Part shown: positions 8,385 through 18,422 of the stretch, in pieces
Layout: each line of letters starts with the position of its first letter
How positions within the stretch are numbered: the first letter of the stretch is position 1
Origin: UBA288 sp050178135
GTDB lineage: Archaea; Halobacteriota; Methanomicrobia; Methanomicrobiales; Methanospirillaceae
Reading direction: 5' to 3'
DNA length: 64,000 bases
Assembly: GCA_050178135.1 (NCBI GenBank)
Contig: JBFXGJ010000004.1
Location: 62,001 to 126,000, forward strand
Program-made: the position numbers and the translations under genes
Notes under the pieces: generated by a model
The model's database searches: none
Told to the model about the DNA's origin: nothing
What the model saw: the letters and a program-made list of their open reading frames with translations, nothing else

Positions 8385-9397
8385 GGCACACCTCCTGTCG
8401 CGCGGACCAGCCGTTCGAGCCGGTCGAGGGCCGCCCCACGTTCCACGGCGCGTTCGGCCGCGGAGAACCCGCTGGAGAGGTCACGGGCACGGCCGCCGAG
8501 CAGGATCGCTGCGGCAGCGTTGAGAAGCACGACGTCCCTGGCCGGCCCGTCGGCCCCGCCGATCACCTCCAGGACCTTCCTGGCGTTCTCGGCCGGTCCT
8601 CCTCCCCGGAGTGCCGCCACCGGCACCCGGGAGAGCCCGAGCTCCTCGGGCGTGATCGTGAACGTCTCGATTGCTCCCCGGTCGAGCGCGGCGACCTGGC
8701 TCTCCCCGGTCGTGGTCAGTTCATCGAGCCCGGAACCGTGGACGACCCAGGCCCGCTTGCGGCCGAGGGTGACGAGCGCCCCGGCGACAGGGAGGACGAG
8801 TGCGGGGTCGTAGACCCCCAGGAGCTGGGCGTCCGCCTGCGCCGGGTTCAGGAGCGGGCCGAGGATGTTGAAGACGGTCCGGATCCCGATCTCCCGCCGG
8901 ACTGCGGCTGCGTACCGCATGGCGGGATGGTGGGCCGGGGCGTAGAGAAAGACGATCCCCGCTTCGGCCATCACCCGCGCCTCGTCCCCGGGTGGTACGG
9001 GGAGCCGCACACCAAGGGCCTCGAGGACATCGGCGGACCCGCACCCGGAGGAGACGGCGCGATTGCCGTGTTTAGCGACGGGGACCCCGGCGCCCGCCGT
9101 CACAAGGGCGGCAGCGGTCGAGATGTTGAGGCTCCCCGAGCCGTCCCCACCGGTCCCGCAGGTGTCGACGAGTGGACCCGTTGCGGGCAGCCGGATGGTG
9201 CGGGCGACCTCCTCCATCGCCCGCGCAAAGGCGGCGATCTCGGATGCGGTCTCGCCCCGGGTGCGAAGGGCGGCGAGGAGCCCGCCGAGCTGGCCGTCCG
9301 TCACCTCTCCGTGCATCACGCTCCGCATCGTCTCCGCTGCCAGGTCGGGCGACAGCTCCCGGCCTCTGACGGCGGTCGCGATCGCGTCCTGGATCAC
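8366..9397 (-). CDS. trpD: Anthranilate phosphoribosyltransferase
   Basis: 343 residues. Transfers the PRPP phosphoribosyl group to anthranilate. The signature DTCGTGGDGSGSLNIST binds PRPP and magnesium, followed by VAKHGNRAVSS, which binds PRPP and anthranilate. Upstream is the helical domain with MRSVMHGEVTDGQLGGLLAAL. It is a stand-alone enzyme, not fused to TrpG. The ATG overlaps the trpG stop. Confidence 0.96.
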   Translation of the reverse strand: MIQDAIATAVRGRELSPDLAAETMRSVMHGEVTDGQLGGLLAALRTRGETASEIAAFARAMEEVARTIRLPATGPLVDTCGTGGDGSGSLNISTAAALVTAGAGVPVAKHGNRAVSSGCGSADVLEALGVRLPVPPGDEARVMAEAGIVFLYAPAHHPAMRYAAAVRREIGIRTVFNILGPLLNPAQADAQLLGVYDPALVLPVAGALVTLGRKRAWVVHGSGLDELTTTGESQVAALDRGAIETFTITPEELGLSRVPVAALRGGGPAENARKVLEVIGGADGPARDVVLLNAAAAILLGGRARDLSSGFSAAERAVERGAALDRLERLVRATGGVPCSSTT

Positions 9398-9975
9398 GCT
9401 GCCGCACCCCCTTCATCAAGAAAGCGACGAAGCAGGGCGTCCCCGTCCCGGGTCAGGTACGATTCGGGGTGGAACTGGACCCCCTCGATCGGAAGGACCC
9501 GGTGGCGCACGCCCATGATGGTCCCGTCCTCGACCGCCCGTGCCGTCACGAGAAGCTCGGAAGGAAGGGATGCCTCGTCCGCGACGAGCGAGTGGTACCG
9601 AACGACCGTGATCGACGAACCAAGGCCGGTAAAGATTCCCCGTCCGTCGTGGACGATGGTCGATTCCCGGCCATGCACCACCGAGGGCGCCCTGATGATC
9701 GTCCCGCCGAACGCGGCGCAGATCGCCTGGTGACCGAGGCAGACCCCGAGAGTGGGAACCCGGCACGAGATCTCGTGGAGCACCTCCCGAAAGAGGGGGA
9801 CCGTTGCGGGTCCGCCGGGTCCAGGCGAGAGGACGATCCGGTCGCAGGGGACGGAGTCGATCTCCTCAAGGGACGCGTCGGCGGTGATCACCGTCACCCG
9901 GGCCCCGAGTCGCCCGAGCTGCTGGCAGAGGTTGTGGGTGAACGAGTCGAACGCGTCGAGCACGAGGACTCTCAT
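9394..9975 (-). CDS. trpG: Anthranilate synthase glutamine amidotransferase component
   Basis: 193 residues. Class I amidotransferase that supplies ammonia to TrpE. Starts LVLDAFDSFTHNL, then the oxyanion strand SPGPGGP. The nucleophile Cys79 is in LGVCLGHQA and the His/Glu pair in GVQFHPES. The start overlaps the trpE stop by four bases, consistent with stoichiometric TrpE:TrpG production. It could also serve aminodeoxychorismate synthesis as in some organisms, but the operon position argues for tryptophan. Confidence 0.96.
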   Translation of the reverse strand: MRVLVLDAFDSFTHNLCQQLGRLGARVTVITADASLEEIDSVPCDRIVLSPGPGGPATVPLFREVLHEISCRVPTLGVCLGHQAICAAFGGTIIRAPSVVHGRESTIVHDGRGIFTGLGSSITVVRYHSLVADEASLPSELLVTARAVEDGTIMGVRHRVLPIEGVQFHPESYLTRDGDALLRRFLDEGGAAA

Positions 9976-11477
9976 GTGGCACCCCCTGTTCCGGCGGCGA
10001 GCGCCCGTACCATGCCGAACGCCTTCGCCTCTGTCTCGGCGTATTCGCGGGCGGGCACCGAATCCGCGACGATGCCGGCACCCACCTGGACCGAGGCGGT
10101 CCCCTCCCGGATGACCGCGGTCCGGATCGCGATCGCCAGGTCCATGGGGCCGGCGAGGTCGAGGTGTCCGATCGCCCCCGCATAGACGCCGCGCGGCTCC
10201 TCTTCGAGTGCCTCGACCAGCTCCATCGCCCGGAGGCGGGGCGCCCCCGAGACCGTGCCGGCAGGATAGACAGCGGCAAGGGCGTCGACCTGGTCCAGGC
10301 CGTCCCCGAGGGTGCCGGTGACGATCGAGACCAGGTGCTGGACGAAGGAGTACCGTTCGACGGTCATGAACCGTTCCACCGCCACGGTCCCCGTCTCGCA
10401 GATCCTCCCGAGGTCGCTCCGGGCGAGGTCCACGAGCATCAGGTGCTCCGCCCGCTCCTTCGGGTCGGCGAGGAGTTCCGCGGCGAGCCGCTCGTCCTCT
10501 GCCCGGTCGGCGCCGCGCGGTCGGGTGCCGGCGATCGGCACGGTCGTGACGCGGCGCCCCTCCACCTGCACGAGCATCTCCGGGCTCGAACCGACGATCG
10601 TCCGGTCCTCCTCCTCGATCAGGAAGAGGTACGGCCCCGGTATCCCGGCCCGGAGCGCCCGGTAGACGGCCGCCGGGTCACCGGCGAAGGGCAGGTCGAT
10701 GCGGCGGGAGACCACAACCTGGAGGCAGTCCCCCGCGTGGACGTGCCCGATCGCGTTCGCGACCGACTCTTCGAACCTTGCCCGGTCAGGGTGGCTGTTC
10801 GTTGCAACGGGATGGGGGGGCCCCTCTGGCAATTCCGGCTCCCCCGGGTCGACCGTCTCGACGGCTTCCTGGAGGCGTGACAGGCGCCGGCATATCTCAT
10901 TCAACGTCGCATCGGGGTCGTCTTCGGGGCGCACGAGGGGTGCGGTGACGAGGTGACAGGTCTCACCCGCGTGGTCGATCACGAGGCGATCCTCGGCCAG
11001 GTGCAGCCTGGCAAGCGGGCCGTCGGGGGTCCGACGTGGGCCGACTGGCGCATCCCGGTGGAGGGCGGTCGCGAACTCGTAGGCGAACGAACCGACGAAC
11101 CCGACGGCGAACCGGGGGAGGTCGAGGTCCGTGACCCTGAACCGGGCAAGGAGCGCGCGGAGGGTCCCGGTGACGCCGCCTCCCGTCACTCCATCGGCGA
11201 GTTCCACCAGGCTCGGGTCCCCGAAGAGCCTGGTCCCATCCGCATGCAGCTCGACCGTGAGCTGGGGGTCGGACCCCATGCAGGAGTACCGGGTTTGTCT
11301 TCCCGGACCCTCGACCGACTCGAGGAGGAAGCCGGTCCTGCCCCGGAGGGCGTCGTAGAGACGTACGGGTGACCGGCCTTCAAGCGGCATCGACCGAAGA
11401 ACCGGGACGAACCGTGGTTCGACGAGCCCCTGGATACGGGAACGGAGCCTGTCGGTTTCGCTCATCAGGTCGGGCAT
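9972..11477 (-). CDS. trpE: Anthranilate synthase component I
   Basis: 501 residues. Chorismate to anthranilate. The N-terminal part keeps the LLES motif (residues 51-54), the tryptophan feedback site in characterised TrpE proteins, so allosteric inhibition is likely. The chorismate-binding C-terminal half is complete: GDCLQVVVSRR, FLIEEEDRTIVGSSPEML, PIAGTRPRG, LVDLARSDLGRI and GTVSGAPRLRAMELV. The ATG at 11477 follows GGTGGGGCG; an in-frame ATG at 11522 lies within the operator cluster and is rejected. First gene of the trp operon. Confidence 0.95.
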   Translation of the reverse strand: MPDLMSETDRLRSRIQGLVEPRFVPVLRSMPLEGRSPVRLYDALRGRTGFLLESVEGPGRQTRYSCMGSDPQLTVELHADGTRLFGDPSLVELADGVTGGGVTGTLRALLARFRVTDLDLPRFAVGFVGSFAYEFATALHRDAPVGPRRTPDGPLARLHLAEDRLVIDHAGETCHLVTAPLVRPEDDPDATLNEICRRLSRLQEAVETVDPGEPELPEGPPHPVATNSHPDRARFEESVANAIGHVHAGDCLQVVVSRRIDLPFAGDPAAVYRALRAGIPGPYLFLIEEEDRTIVGSSPEMLVQVEGRRVTTVPIAGTRPRGADRAEDERLAAELLADPKERAEHLMLVDLARSDLGRICETGTVAVERFMTVERYSFVQHLVSIVTGTLGDGLDQVDALAAVYPAGTVSGAPRLRAMELVEALEEEPRGVYAGAIGHLDLAGPMDLAIAIRTAVIREGTASVQVGAGIVADSVPAREYAETEAKAFGMVRALAAGTGGAT

Positions 11478-11512
11478 GGTTCGCCCCACCGGACAGAGAA
11501 TATGATCATCAA

Positions 11513-11566
11513 TGTACGACATTGTACATTTGATGTACTATGTACATATTTATACATTGTTGTACA
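11513..11566 (-). promoter_or_regulatory. TRP-box-like operator cluster at the trpE promoter
   Basis: Five copies of the core TGTAC lie within 54 bases. Three are perfect TGTACA palindromes (11523-11528, 11541-11546, 11561-11566) and two are near matches (TGTACG at 11513-11518, TGTACT at 11534-11539). TGTACA is the TRP box bound by TrpY in Methanothermobacter (established knowledge). The boxes flank and overlap the TATA element of trpE, so a bound repressor would block TBP/TFB. No trpY gene is in this window. The cluster begins eight bases beyond the stop of the upstream PAS gene. Confidence 0.85.
11547..11554 (-). promoter_or_regulatory. TATA box of the trp operon
   Basis: On the minus strand this reads TATAAATA, a close archaeal box A match. 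It predicts transcription start near 11522-11525, giving a leader of about 45 bases before the trpE ATG that contains one or two TRP boxes. Start site inferred from spacing only. Confidence 0.7.
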
Positions 11567-11573
11567 AAAAAAA

Positions 11574-12872
11574 TCAACTGAAGGCGGGGATGTGGGGGGG
11601 GTCGATGATCACCCCCACCAGGATGGGCGCGCCTTCAGCACCCGCCCGGAGGACCATCTTCCGGACGAGGACCTGTCGGGGACTGCCTCTCGATCCCAGG
11701 GTCGTGCAGTAGAGCGACTCCCCGGCACGTTCAAAGACGTCATGGTCCGTCGCGACGAACGCGGTCATCTCCTCGGGGGGGACGAGGTCGGCAACCCCGA
11801 GTCCGATGACCGCGCCCCGCTCCCGCTCGAACATCGCTGCGAACGCCTGGTTGCACTCCACAAAGACGCCGTCCCGGTCGATGGCGTAGATCGGGTGTGA
11901 AAACTCGTTCATGAAGTGCCGGACGAAGAGCGACTGCTTCTGCAGCTCCTCCTCAGCGATACGCGCCTCCGTCTCGTCGGTCAGCACGATGTACTTGTTG
12001 AGCCGCCCCTCGCTCCTGACGACGGTGAACCGGGCCCGCAGGTAACGGTCCATTCCGTCCCTGTGCCGTGCCCAGAACTGGAACTCGTCGGGGACCTCCC
12101 CTGTTTTCAGGTGCCGTTCGAAGAGCTCGCGGACACGTTCGCTCTCGCCGGGCGCGATGAACGCATACGGGTGGAGTGTGCTGAGCTCCTCTTTCGTGTA
12201 CCCCAGGATCTCGGTCGCGCGCCGGTTCATGAAGACGATCTCCTGGTCCCGCGCTATCAGGATCCCGTCCTGGACGTTCTCAGCCAGGCCCCGGAAGAGG
12301 GCCTCGGACTCGGTGAGGGCGATCTCCGCCCGGCGGTGCTCGGTCATGTCCCCGAGGATCACCACCGTCCCCTGCTCGCCCTGCTCGAAGACCATCGGGA
12401 CGATGCGGCACCAGTACCACCGCTCGTCCTCGCCCTCCAGGTGGATCTCGTCGTGGGCCGTACCGTCCGCCGCCGCATGATCGAGGTGCCCAACGAGGTC
12501 GAGGACCCGGGGATCGGGGGCGGGCAGGTGCGTGAGCCGCTGCCCGAGCATCCGTTCGCGCGGCAGGCCGATCAGCTCGATGGCCGCATCGTTCGCCTCG
12601 GTCACCCTTCGCTCCTCGTCGAGCACCAGGATCGGCTCCGTGGTGACCGAGAGCATCGAGGCGAGGGGCAGGCGTTTGGCCAGGGTAAAGACTTTTGCCA
12701 TCCCAAACGCGCGCATCTCCACCTGGCCCGAGGCGCGGAGGACGTCCAGGTACCGCCCGACCGAGTGCTTGTTCTTTTCGAGCACTCGGGCGATCTCCGT
12801 GACAGACATCCCCTGCCGATGGTCCCGGAGAATCTCCCTGATCCGGGCGAGCTCGGTATCGATCCTGGCCAT
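11574..12872 (-). CDS. HTH plus three-PAS one-component regulator
   Basis: 432 residues. An N-terminal winged-helix-like region (about 1-65) has MSVTEIARVLEKNKHSVGRYLDVLRASGQVEMR, followed by three PAS domains (about 70-170, 180-290, 305-425). There is no H-box, ATPase domain or receiver, so it is not a kinase. The likely role is a sensor that binds DNA directly (inference). The ATG at 12872 is chosen because a TATA element lies about 27 bases upstream, giving a leaderless transcript. A paralogue with the same HTH lies at 22086-23879. It sits upstream of trpE but has no TrpY-type effector domain. Confidence 0.78.
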   Translation of the reverse strand: MARIDTELARIREILRDHRQGMSVTEIARVLEKNKHSVGRYLDVLRASGQVEMRAFGMAKVFTLAKRLPLASMLSVTTEPILVLDEERRVTEANDAAIELIGLPRERMLGQRLTHLPAPDPRVLDLVGHLDHAAADGTAHDEIHLEGEDERWYWCRIVPMVFEQGEQGTVVILGDMTEHRRAEIALTESEALFRGLAENVQDGILIARDQEIVFMNRRATEILGYTKEELSTLHPYAFIAPGESERVRELFERHLKTGEVPDEFQFWARHRDGMDRYLRARFTVVRSEGRLNKYIVLTDETEARIAEEELQKQSLFVRHFMNEFSHPIYAIDRDGVFVECNQAFAAMFERERGAVIGLGVADLVPPEEMTAFVATDHDVFERAGESLYCTTLGSRGSPRQVLVRKMVLRAGAEGAPILVGVIIDPPHIPAFS

Positions 12873-12896
12873 CTCCCTAGGTGGTGCGTGCGAACC

Positions 12897-12904
12897 GTAT
12901 TTAA
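12897..12904 (-). promoter_or_regulatory. TATA box of the HTH-PAS regulator
   Basis: Minus strand TTAAATAC centred 28 bases before the ATG at 12872, the spacing expected for a leaderless archaeal transcript. Confidence 0.55.
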
Positions 12905-12995
12905 TGTTTATCTTTATGGGTATCCTATGTGGGAGCCCCACTGGGTTCCCGTTAAATGTGACCAATACTCAAAATATTTAAATAAAATCAAGTAT

Positions 12996-13004
12996 TTTTT
13001 ATAC
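12996..13004 (+). promoter_or_regulatory. TATA box of the COG1361 gene
   Basis: TTTTTATAC in an AT-rich stretch, centred about 27 bases before the ATG at 13027. This predicts a leaderless or nearly leaderless transcript. Together with the box at 12897-12904 it makes 12873-13026 a divergent promoter region. Confidence 0.6.
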
Positions 13005-13026
13005 AGGCACACGCGGAGCAATCGTC

Positions 13027-14337
13027 ATGCAGATTCGCGAACTCGTACACAAACTGATCGGACCCCTGGCAATCGGCCTTGTGCTGATCTGCCTGATCGC
13101 CTCTCCGGTCTCCGCCGGGGCGAAGATGACCTCCGGTGGCCCGGTGCTCTCCGCCTCGGTCGCCGGCTCGAGCGAGGTGTCGGCCGGCCAGACCATCCCG
13201 CTGAACGTGATCGTACAGAACAGCGGCCTGATCGACTCCAAGGTGGTCGGTTCGACGATCGTAGACCGGACCGACCTGCCGAATACGGCCAAGTCCGTGA
13301 CCGTCGGTCTCGGCGGCGCCTCGGGCATCACGGTCGAGACGGACCCCCAGATGGTCGGGGACATCCTCGGCGGCGCCGCCGCGAAGGCGACGTTCAACAT
13401 CCGCATCCCCGCGGGACTATCCTCCGGCACCTACACCCTGCCGCTCTCCGCGACCTACACCTACCTCTCCTCCGCCGAGCAGATCGGCGGGGACTCGATC
13501 ACGTACAGCTACCGTGACGTTCACGCGACGCTCCCGGTGAAGATCGTGGTCAAGCCCGAGATCGTGGTGTCGGTCGACAACGTGACTGCAGAAGCCCTGA
13601 ACGTCGGGACCGAAGGGTACCTGAACCTGACGATCACCAACACCGGGGCCGAGCATGGCAAGGATGCCATCGTGAAGATCGTCCGCAACGGCCAGTCCCC
13701 GATCACCCCGGTCGACAGCTCGGTCTACCTCGGCGACTTCGCACCCGGCGAGACCGTCCAGGTCCGGTACAAGGTCGCCGTCTCGTCCGAAGCAGCGGCC
13801 CAGTCGTATCCCGTCGACCTCGTCGTCTCCTACAACGACGCCGACGGTCTCAACGGCACCAGCCGGCTCCAGACGATCGGTGTCCCGGTCGGCGGTAAGA
13901 TCGCCTTCTCGGTCGTCTCCGAGGCCCCATCGATCAGGGTCGGCGGCAAGAAGGTCCTCGAGGTCGTCTACCGGAACGCCGGTGCCGCCGGTGTCCGGGC
14001 CGCCCAGGCCCGCCTCTCCGCGGTCGACCCCTTCACCTGCTCCGACGACACGGCCTATCTCGGCGACATGGCGCCGGGCGAGGAGAAGACCGCTCGTTTC
14101 GAAGTCGCCGCGGCGGGCTCGGCCACTGTCAAGGAGTACGCCCTCGACTCCGAGATCCGGTACCGGGACGCCCTCGACAACTCCCAGATCTCCGACACCA
14201 TGAAGGTGCCTGTCACCGTCACCGCGTCCGGGGGCCTGGCAGACCTGCTCACCTCGCCGCTCGTGCTCGCGCTCATCGCAGCCCTGGTGATCGGTGGGGG
14301 ATACCTCGCCTACCGCCGCCAGAAGGGTTCGGCCTAG
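13027..14337 (+). CDS. COG1361-type S-layer/CARDB-like membrane-anchored protein
   Basis: 436 residues. A cleavable signal peptide (GLVLICLIASPVSAGA) precedes an extracellular part of about 370 residues made of three or four beta-sandwich repeats of CARDB/COG1361 type. Recurring phrases are VQNSGLIDSKV, ITNTGAEHGKDA and YRNAGAAGVRAA, each followed by YLGDFAPGE or YLGDMAPGE. One C-terminal membrane helix (LALIAALVIGGGYLAY) with a basic tail puts the body outside the cell. COG1361 proteins often accompany transporters. Here the MMPL exporter gene follows 58 bases downstream, so it is probably an extracellular partner of that exporter (inference). Confidence 0.8.
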   Translation: MQIRELVHKLIGPLAIGLVLICLIASPVSAGAKMTSGGPVLSASVAGSSEVSAGQTIPLNVIVQNSGLIDSKVVGSTIVDRTDLPNTAKSVTVGLGGASGITVETDPQMVGDILGGAAAKATFNIRIPAGLSSGTYTLPLSATYTYLSSAEQIGGDSITYSYRDVHATLPVKIVVKPEIVVSVDNVTAEALNVGTEGYLNLTITNTGAEHGKDAIVKIVRNGQSPITPVDSSVYLGDFAPGETVQVRYKVAVSSEAAAQSYPVDLVVSYNDADGLNGTSRLQTIGVPVGGKIAFSVVSEAPSIRVGGKKVLEVVYRNAGAAGVRAAQARLSAVDPFTCSDDTAYLGDMAPGEEKTARFEVAAAGSATVKEYALDSEIRYRDALDNSQISDTMKVPVTVTASGGLADLLTSPLVLALIAALVIGGGYLAYRRQKGSA

Positions 14338-14395
14338 AGTGAACGCCCGGCCGGCCCTCGTGTGCCGGCCACCCGTTCGCACCATCGGAGGTCTC

Positions 14396-16639
14396 ATGAG
14401 ATCCCCATTCACGCTCCTTGCCCAGCTGGTGAACGGCCACCCCAGGGTGGTGGCCGGCCTCCTCCTGGTCGTGCTCCTCGCCTCGCTCTACGGGACGACC
14501 CTGATCGCCATGGAGACCGGGACGGCCGGCTATCTTGACAAGGACACCCCGTTCGGGCAGAACTACGAAACCTACATCTCGACCTTCAGCTCCGACGTCA
14601 TCATCCTGCTGGTCGAGACGGACGACTCGACCGGCGTCGCCGAGCTCCAGTTCCTGGACAGGATATCACAGGACGTGCGTTCGCAGGCGAACATCCGGTC
14701 CGTCTCGTCGATCGCCGACCTGATCAAGCAGGCGAACGGTGGAGCGGTCCCGACATCGGCTGCCGAGGTGATCGCGATCAAGGGCGCGATCCCCGCGAGC
14801 ATGCTCGAGCGGTACGTTCCGTCCAACACCTTCACGATGGTCCTGGTCACCCTCGACACCGGGCTGTCGGACGAGCAGGCGACGTCCGTGCTTCACAACG
14901 TCCAGTCGCTCGTGGCGAATACCCAGGTTCCGCCGGGGACGACCGTCTCGGTGACCGGGTCCACAGCCTTCTCCGAACAGATGGGAGACGAGATGGGGAC
15001 CTCCACCGGCACCCTGATCGGGGTGGCGATGGTCCTGATGATCATCGTGATGGGCCTCCTCTTCGGGTACGTCAACCACCGCTTCCTCCCGGTGTTGATC
15101 GTCGCGATGGGCCTGATCATCACCTTCGGGGTCATGGGCCTGGTCGGGATCAAGATCACGATGGCCGCGATCGGCGCCTTCCCTATCCTGATCGGGCTCG
15201 GGATCGACTACGCGATCCAGTTCCAGTCGCGCCTGGAGGAGGAGTCGCGGAAGGGCTCGCTCGCCGACGCGGTGAGAGAGACGATGGAGAACGCGGGCCC
15301 CGCCGTCTTCTACGCGATGTTCGCGACCGCGATGGGCTTTGCCGCGCTCTTCCTCTCTCCCCTCCCGATGATCGGCGGCTTCGCTCTCGTCTCGATCATC
15401 GGGATCGCGACCTGTTACGTGGTCTCGCTGATAGCGATCCCGGTCTTCGCCCGCCTCGTCAACTACACGCCGAAGGGCGTGCACCAGGAGGTCCACGAGG
15501 CGACCGGTTTCGACCGGTTCCTCGGCACTTTCTCGGTCCGGATCGCGAAGAACCCGCTCCCCCTGCTGGCCGTTGTCGGCGCCGTCGCCCTCGTCGGCGT
15601 CGCTCTCGACCCGCACATCCCGATCTCCACGGACGAGGACACCTTCGTTCCCCAGGACATGCCGGCGCTCGTCCTGATGGAGAAGGCGACCCGGACGATG
15701 GGCTCGACCGAGTCGCTCCCGATCCTCGTCCGCGGCGACGCGGTCGACAGCCTGGACTCGCTCGCCTGGATGCTGGAGTTCGAGGAGTACGCCCTCGAGC
15801 ACCACTCGTCCCTCCTGACGGGATCGGCCAGTATCGCCGACCTCGTGGTCCAGTACAACGGCGGAAGACTGCCGGGGACCGAGGCCGAGCTCCGCGGTGT
15901 CCTCGCCGCCATCCCGGCGGCAACGAAGGCCCAGTACCTCTCGGGGCACGGAACGGCGCAGATCGCGTTCACCTCGACCGAGATGAGCGTCCCCGCCCAG
16001 GCGGATCTCAAGAAGCAGCTCGAGGACGAGCTCGCGTTCATCACCCCTCCAGCAGGGATCACCGCCCAGCCCACGGGGTCGTTTGCGCTCTTCACGAAGC
16101 TGATCAGCGACATCGCCGACAACAAGGACCGGATGACCCTGCTGGGCTTCGTGCTCGTCCTCGCGGTCCTGCTCGGTGTCTACCGCAAGATCGACGCGGC
16201 GACACCCCTGATCCCGATCGTCGCGGTGGTCGGGTGGAACGCGGTCGCGATGACCGTGCTCGGGATCGACTACACGCCGCTCACGGCCACCCTCGGGTCG
16301 ATGACGATCGGGGTCGCCGCCGAGTACACGATCCTGGTGCTCGAGCGGTTCCTCGAGGAGCGCGAGAGGACGCCCGACGTCTATGCCGCGATCGAGCACT
16401 CGGTCCAGAAGATCGGGCGGGCGATCACGGTCTCGGGTCTCGCGACGGCCTTCGGGTTCTCGGCCCTCTGCGCCTCCACCTTCCCGATGATCTCGAACTT
16501 CGGCATCACGACCGTTATCGCGGTCCTGTTCAGCCTGATCGGCGCGGTCGTGGTGATGCCGGCGGCCCTCGTCGTGGTCGACCGGGTCCAGTCCTGGGTC
16601 GACCGGCACCGTTCGACCAGCGCTGCGACAGCGGCCTGA
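14396..16639 (+). CDS. MMPL/RND-superfamily exporter (HAE3-like)
   Basis: 747 residues, start set by GGAGG five bases upstream. The protein has twelve predicted membrane helices in two repeats. Each repeat is a first helix, a large extracellular loop (about residues 40-210 and 400-560) and five helices. The RND proton-relay signature is in helix 4 of repeat one (GLGIDYAIQFQSRLEEE); repeat two has GVAAEYTILVLERFLEE. HAE3 members in archaea and bacteria are linked to lipid or hopanoid export, but the substrate here is unknown. The COG1361 protein is encoded upstream and an ABC transporter downstream. Confidence 0.88.
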   Translation: MRSPFTLLAQLVNGHPRVVAGLLLVVLLASLYGTTLIAMETGTAGYLDKDTPFGQNYETYISTFSSDVIILLVETDDSTGVAELQFLDRISQDVRSQANIRSVSSIADLIKQANGGAVPTSAAEVIAIKGAIPASMLERYVPSNTFTMVLVTLDTGLSDEQATSVLHNVQSLVANTQVPPGTTVSVTGSTAFSEQMGDEMGTSTGTLIGVAMVLMIIVMGLLFGYVNHRFLPVLIVAMGLIITFGVMGLVGIKITMAAIGAFPILIGLGIDYAIQFQSRLEEESRKGSLADAVRETMENAGPAVFYAMFATAMGFAALFLSPLPMIGGFALVSIIGIATCYVVSLIAIPVFARLVNYTPKGVHQEVHEATGFDRFLGTFSVRIAKNPLPLLAVVGAVALVGVALDPHIPISTDEDTFVPQDMPALVLMEKATRTMGSTESLPILVRGDAVDSLDSLAWMLEFEEYALEHHSSLLTGSASIADLVVQYNGGRLPGTEAELRGVLAAIPAATKAQYLSGHGTAQIAFTSTEMSVPAQADLKKQLEDELAFITPPAGITAQPTGSFALFTKLISDIADNKDRMTLLGFVLVLAVLLGVYRKIDAATPLIPIVAVVGWNAVAMTVLGIDYTPLTATLGSMTIGVAAEYTILVLERFLEERERTPDVYAAIEHSVQKIGRAITVSGLATAFGFSALCASTFPMISNFGITTVIAVLFSLIGAVVVMPAALVVVDRVQSWVDRHRSTSAATAA

Positions 16640-16686
16640 TCCAGAAACCCTCTCTCTTTTTCGGTCGTCAGATCGAACCTCTCACC

Positions 16687-17615
<929 letters not shown>

Positions 17616-17619
<4 letters not shown>

Positions 17620-18422
17620 ACTGGCGGACGGTTCGGGCGATCGCGATAAAGGACCTCCTCGAGGTCCGCCAGAACCGGCTGGCCATCCTGTCGATCCTCG
17701 GGGTCTCCGCCTTCTTCTCGGTCGGAATACCCCTGCTGATCGGCCTGCTCCCGTTCGACGCCGGTCCATCCGGAGGCGACCTCGGGCCGTTCGAGACCCT
17801 CACCGCCCTGATGCCGGAAGAGATGCAGGACCTTCCGATCGGGACCAGGATGGTGGTGCTGATGCTCGGGTACTTCCTCGCCCCGCTCTTTCTGATCATT
17901 CCGATGATGGTGGCCGCCATCGTCGGAGCCGAGTCGTTCGTCGGGGAGCGGGAGCGCCGGACCCTCGAGGGGCTGCTGTACATCCCGGCGACCGACCTCG
18001 ATCTCTTTGCCGGCAAGGTCCTCGCTGGGGCGGTACCGGCCGTTCTCGCCGCAGCCCTGAACTTCATCGCCTACGCCGCCGTCGTGAACCTGGTCTCGGC
18101 ACGGCTCGTGGGGGGGTTCTGGTTCCCGACCCCCACGTCCTTTGTTCTGGCCGCATGGATCGGGCCGGGCGTTGCCATCCTCGGTGTCGCCGCGTCGGTC
18201 CTGGTCTCGACCCGGGTCGACACCTTCCTGGAGGCGAACCAGCTGACCGGCATGCTCTCTCTCGTGATCGTCGGGCTGATGGTCGGGCAGGGGACCGGTC
18301 TCCTGGTCCTATCGGTCCCGGTATTGCTGCTCGTGGGACTCGTGATCTACGCCGTCGACCTCGTCCTGATCCGCCTGGGCGCAGCCCTCTTCTCGAGAGA
18401 CCGCCTCATGGCACGGGCTTGA
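17616..18422 (+). CDS. ABC-2 type transporter permease
   Basis: 268 residues with about six membrane helices and the ABC-2 pattern: an N-terminal RAIAIKDLLEVRQNRLA, first helix, a polar loop with MPEEMQDLP, then the conserved FVGERERRTLEGLLYIPATD loop before the helix bundle. It works with the preceding ATPase (ATGA overlap). The substrate is not indicated. The 3' end overlaps the convergent uspA by 17 bases. Confidence 0.88.

Noticed and set aside
7633..8490. N-terminal extension of the trpB frame to a 678-residue protein
   Set aside because: The extension is Arg/Pro/Gly-rich, has no homology pattern and lies fully over trpC, whose own frame is clearly coding. The coupled ATG at 7632 is the real start.
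11574..12872. The HTH-PAS gene as trpY
   Set aside because: It lacks the short TrpY layout and any tryptophan-binding domain; only its position suggests a link.
12897..13004. Possible regulatory RNA between the divergent genes
   Set aside because: The AT-rich sequence is fully explained by two TATA elements with leaderless spacing.
14666..16609. 647-residue open frame antisense to the MMPL exporter
   Set aside because: Composition is dominated by Arg, Asp, Glu and His with no domains; the plus strand encodes a clear exporter.
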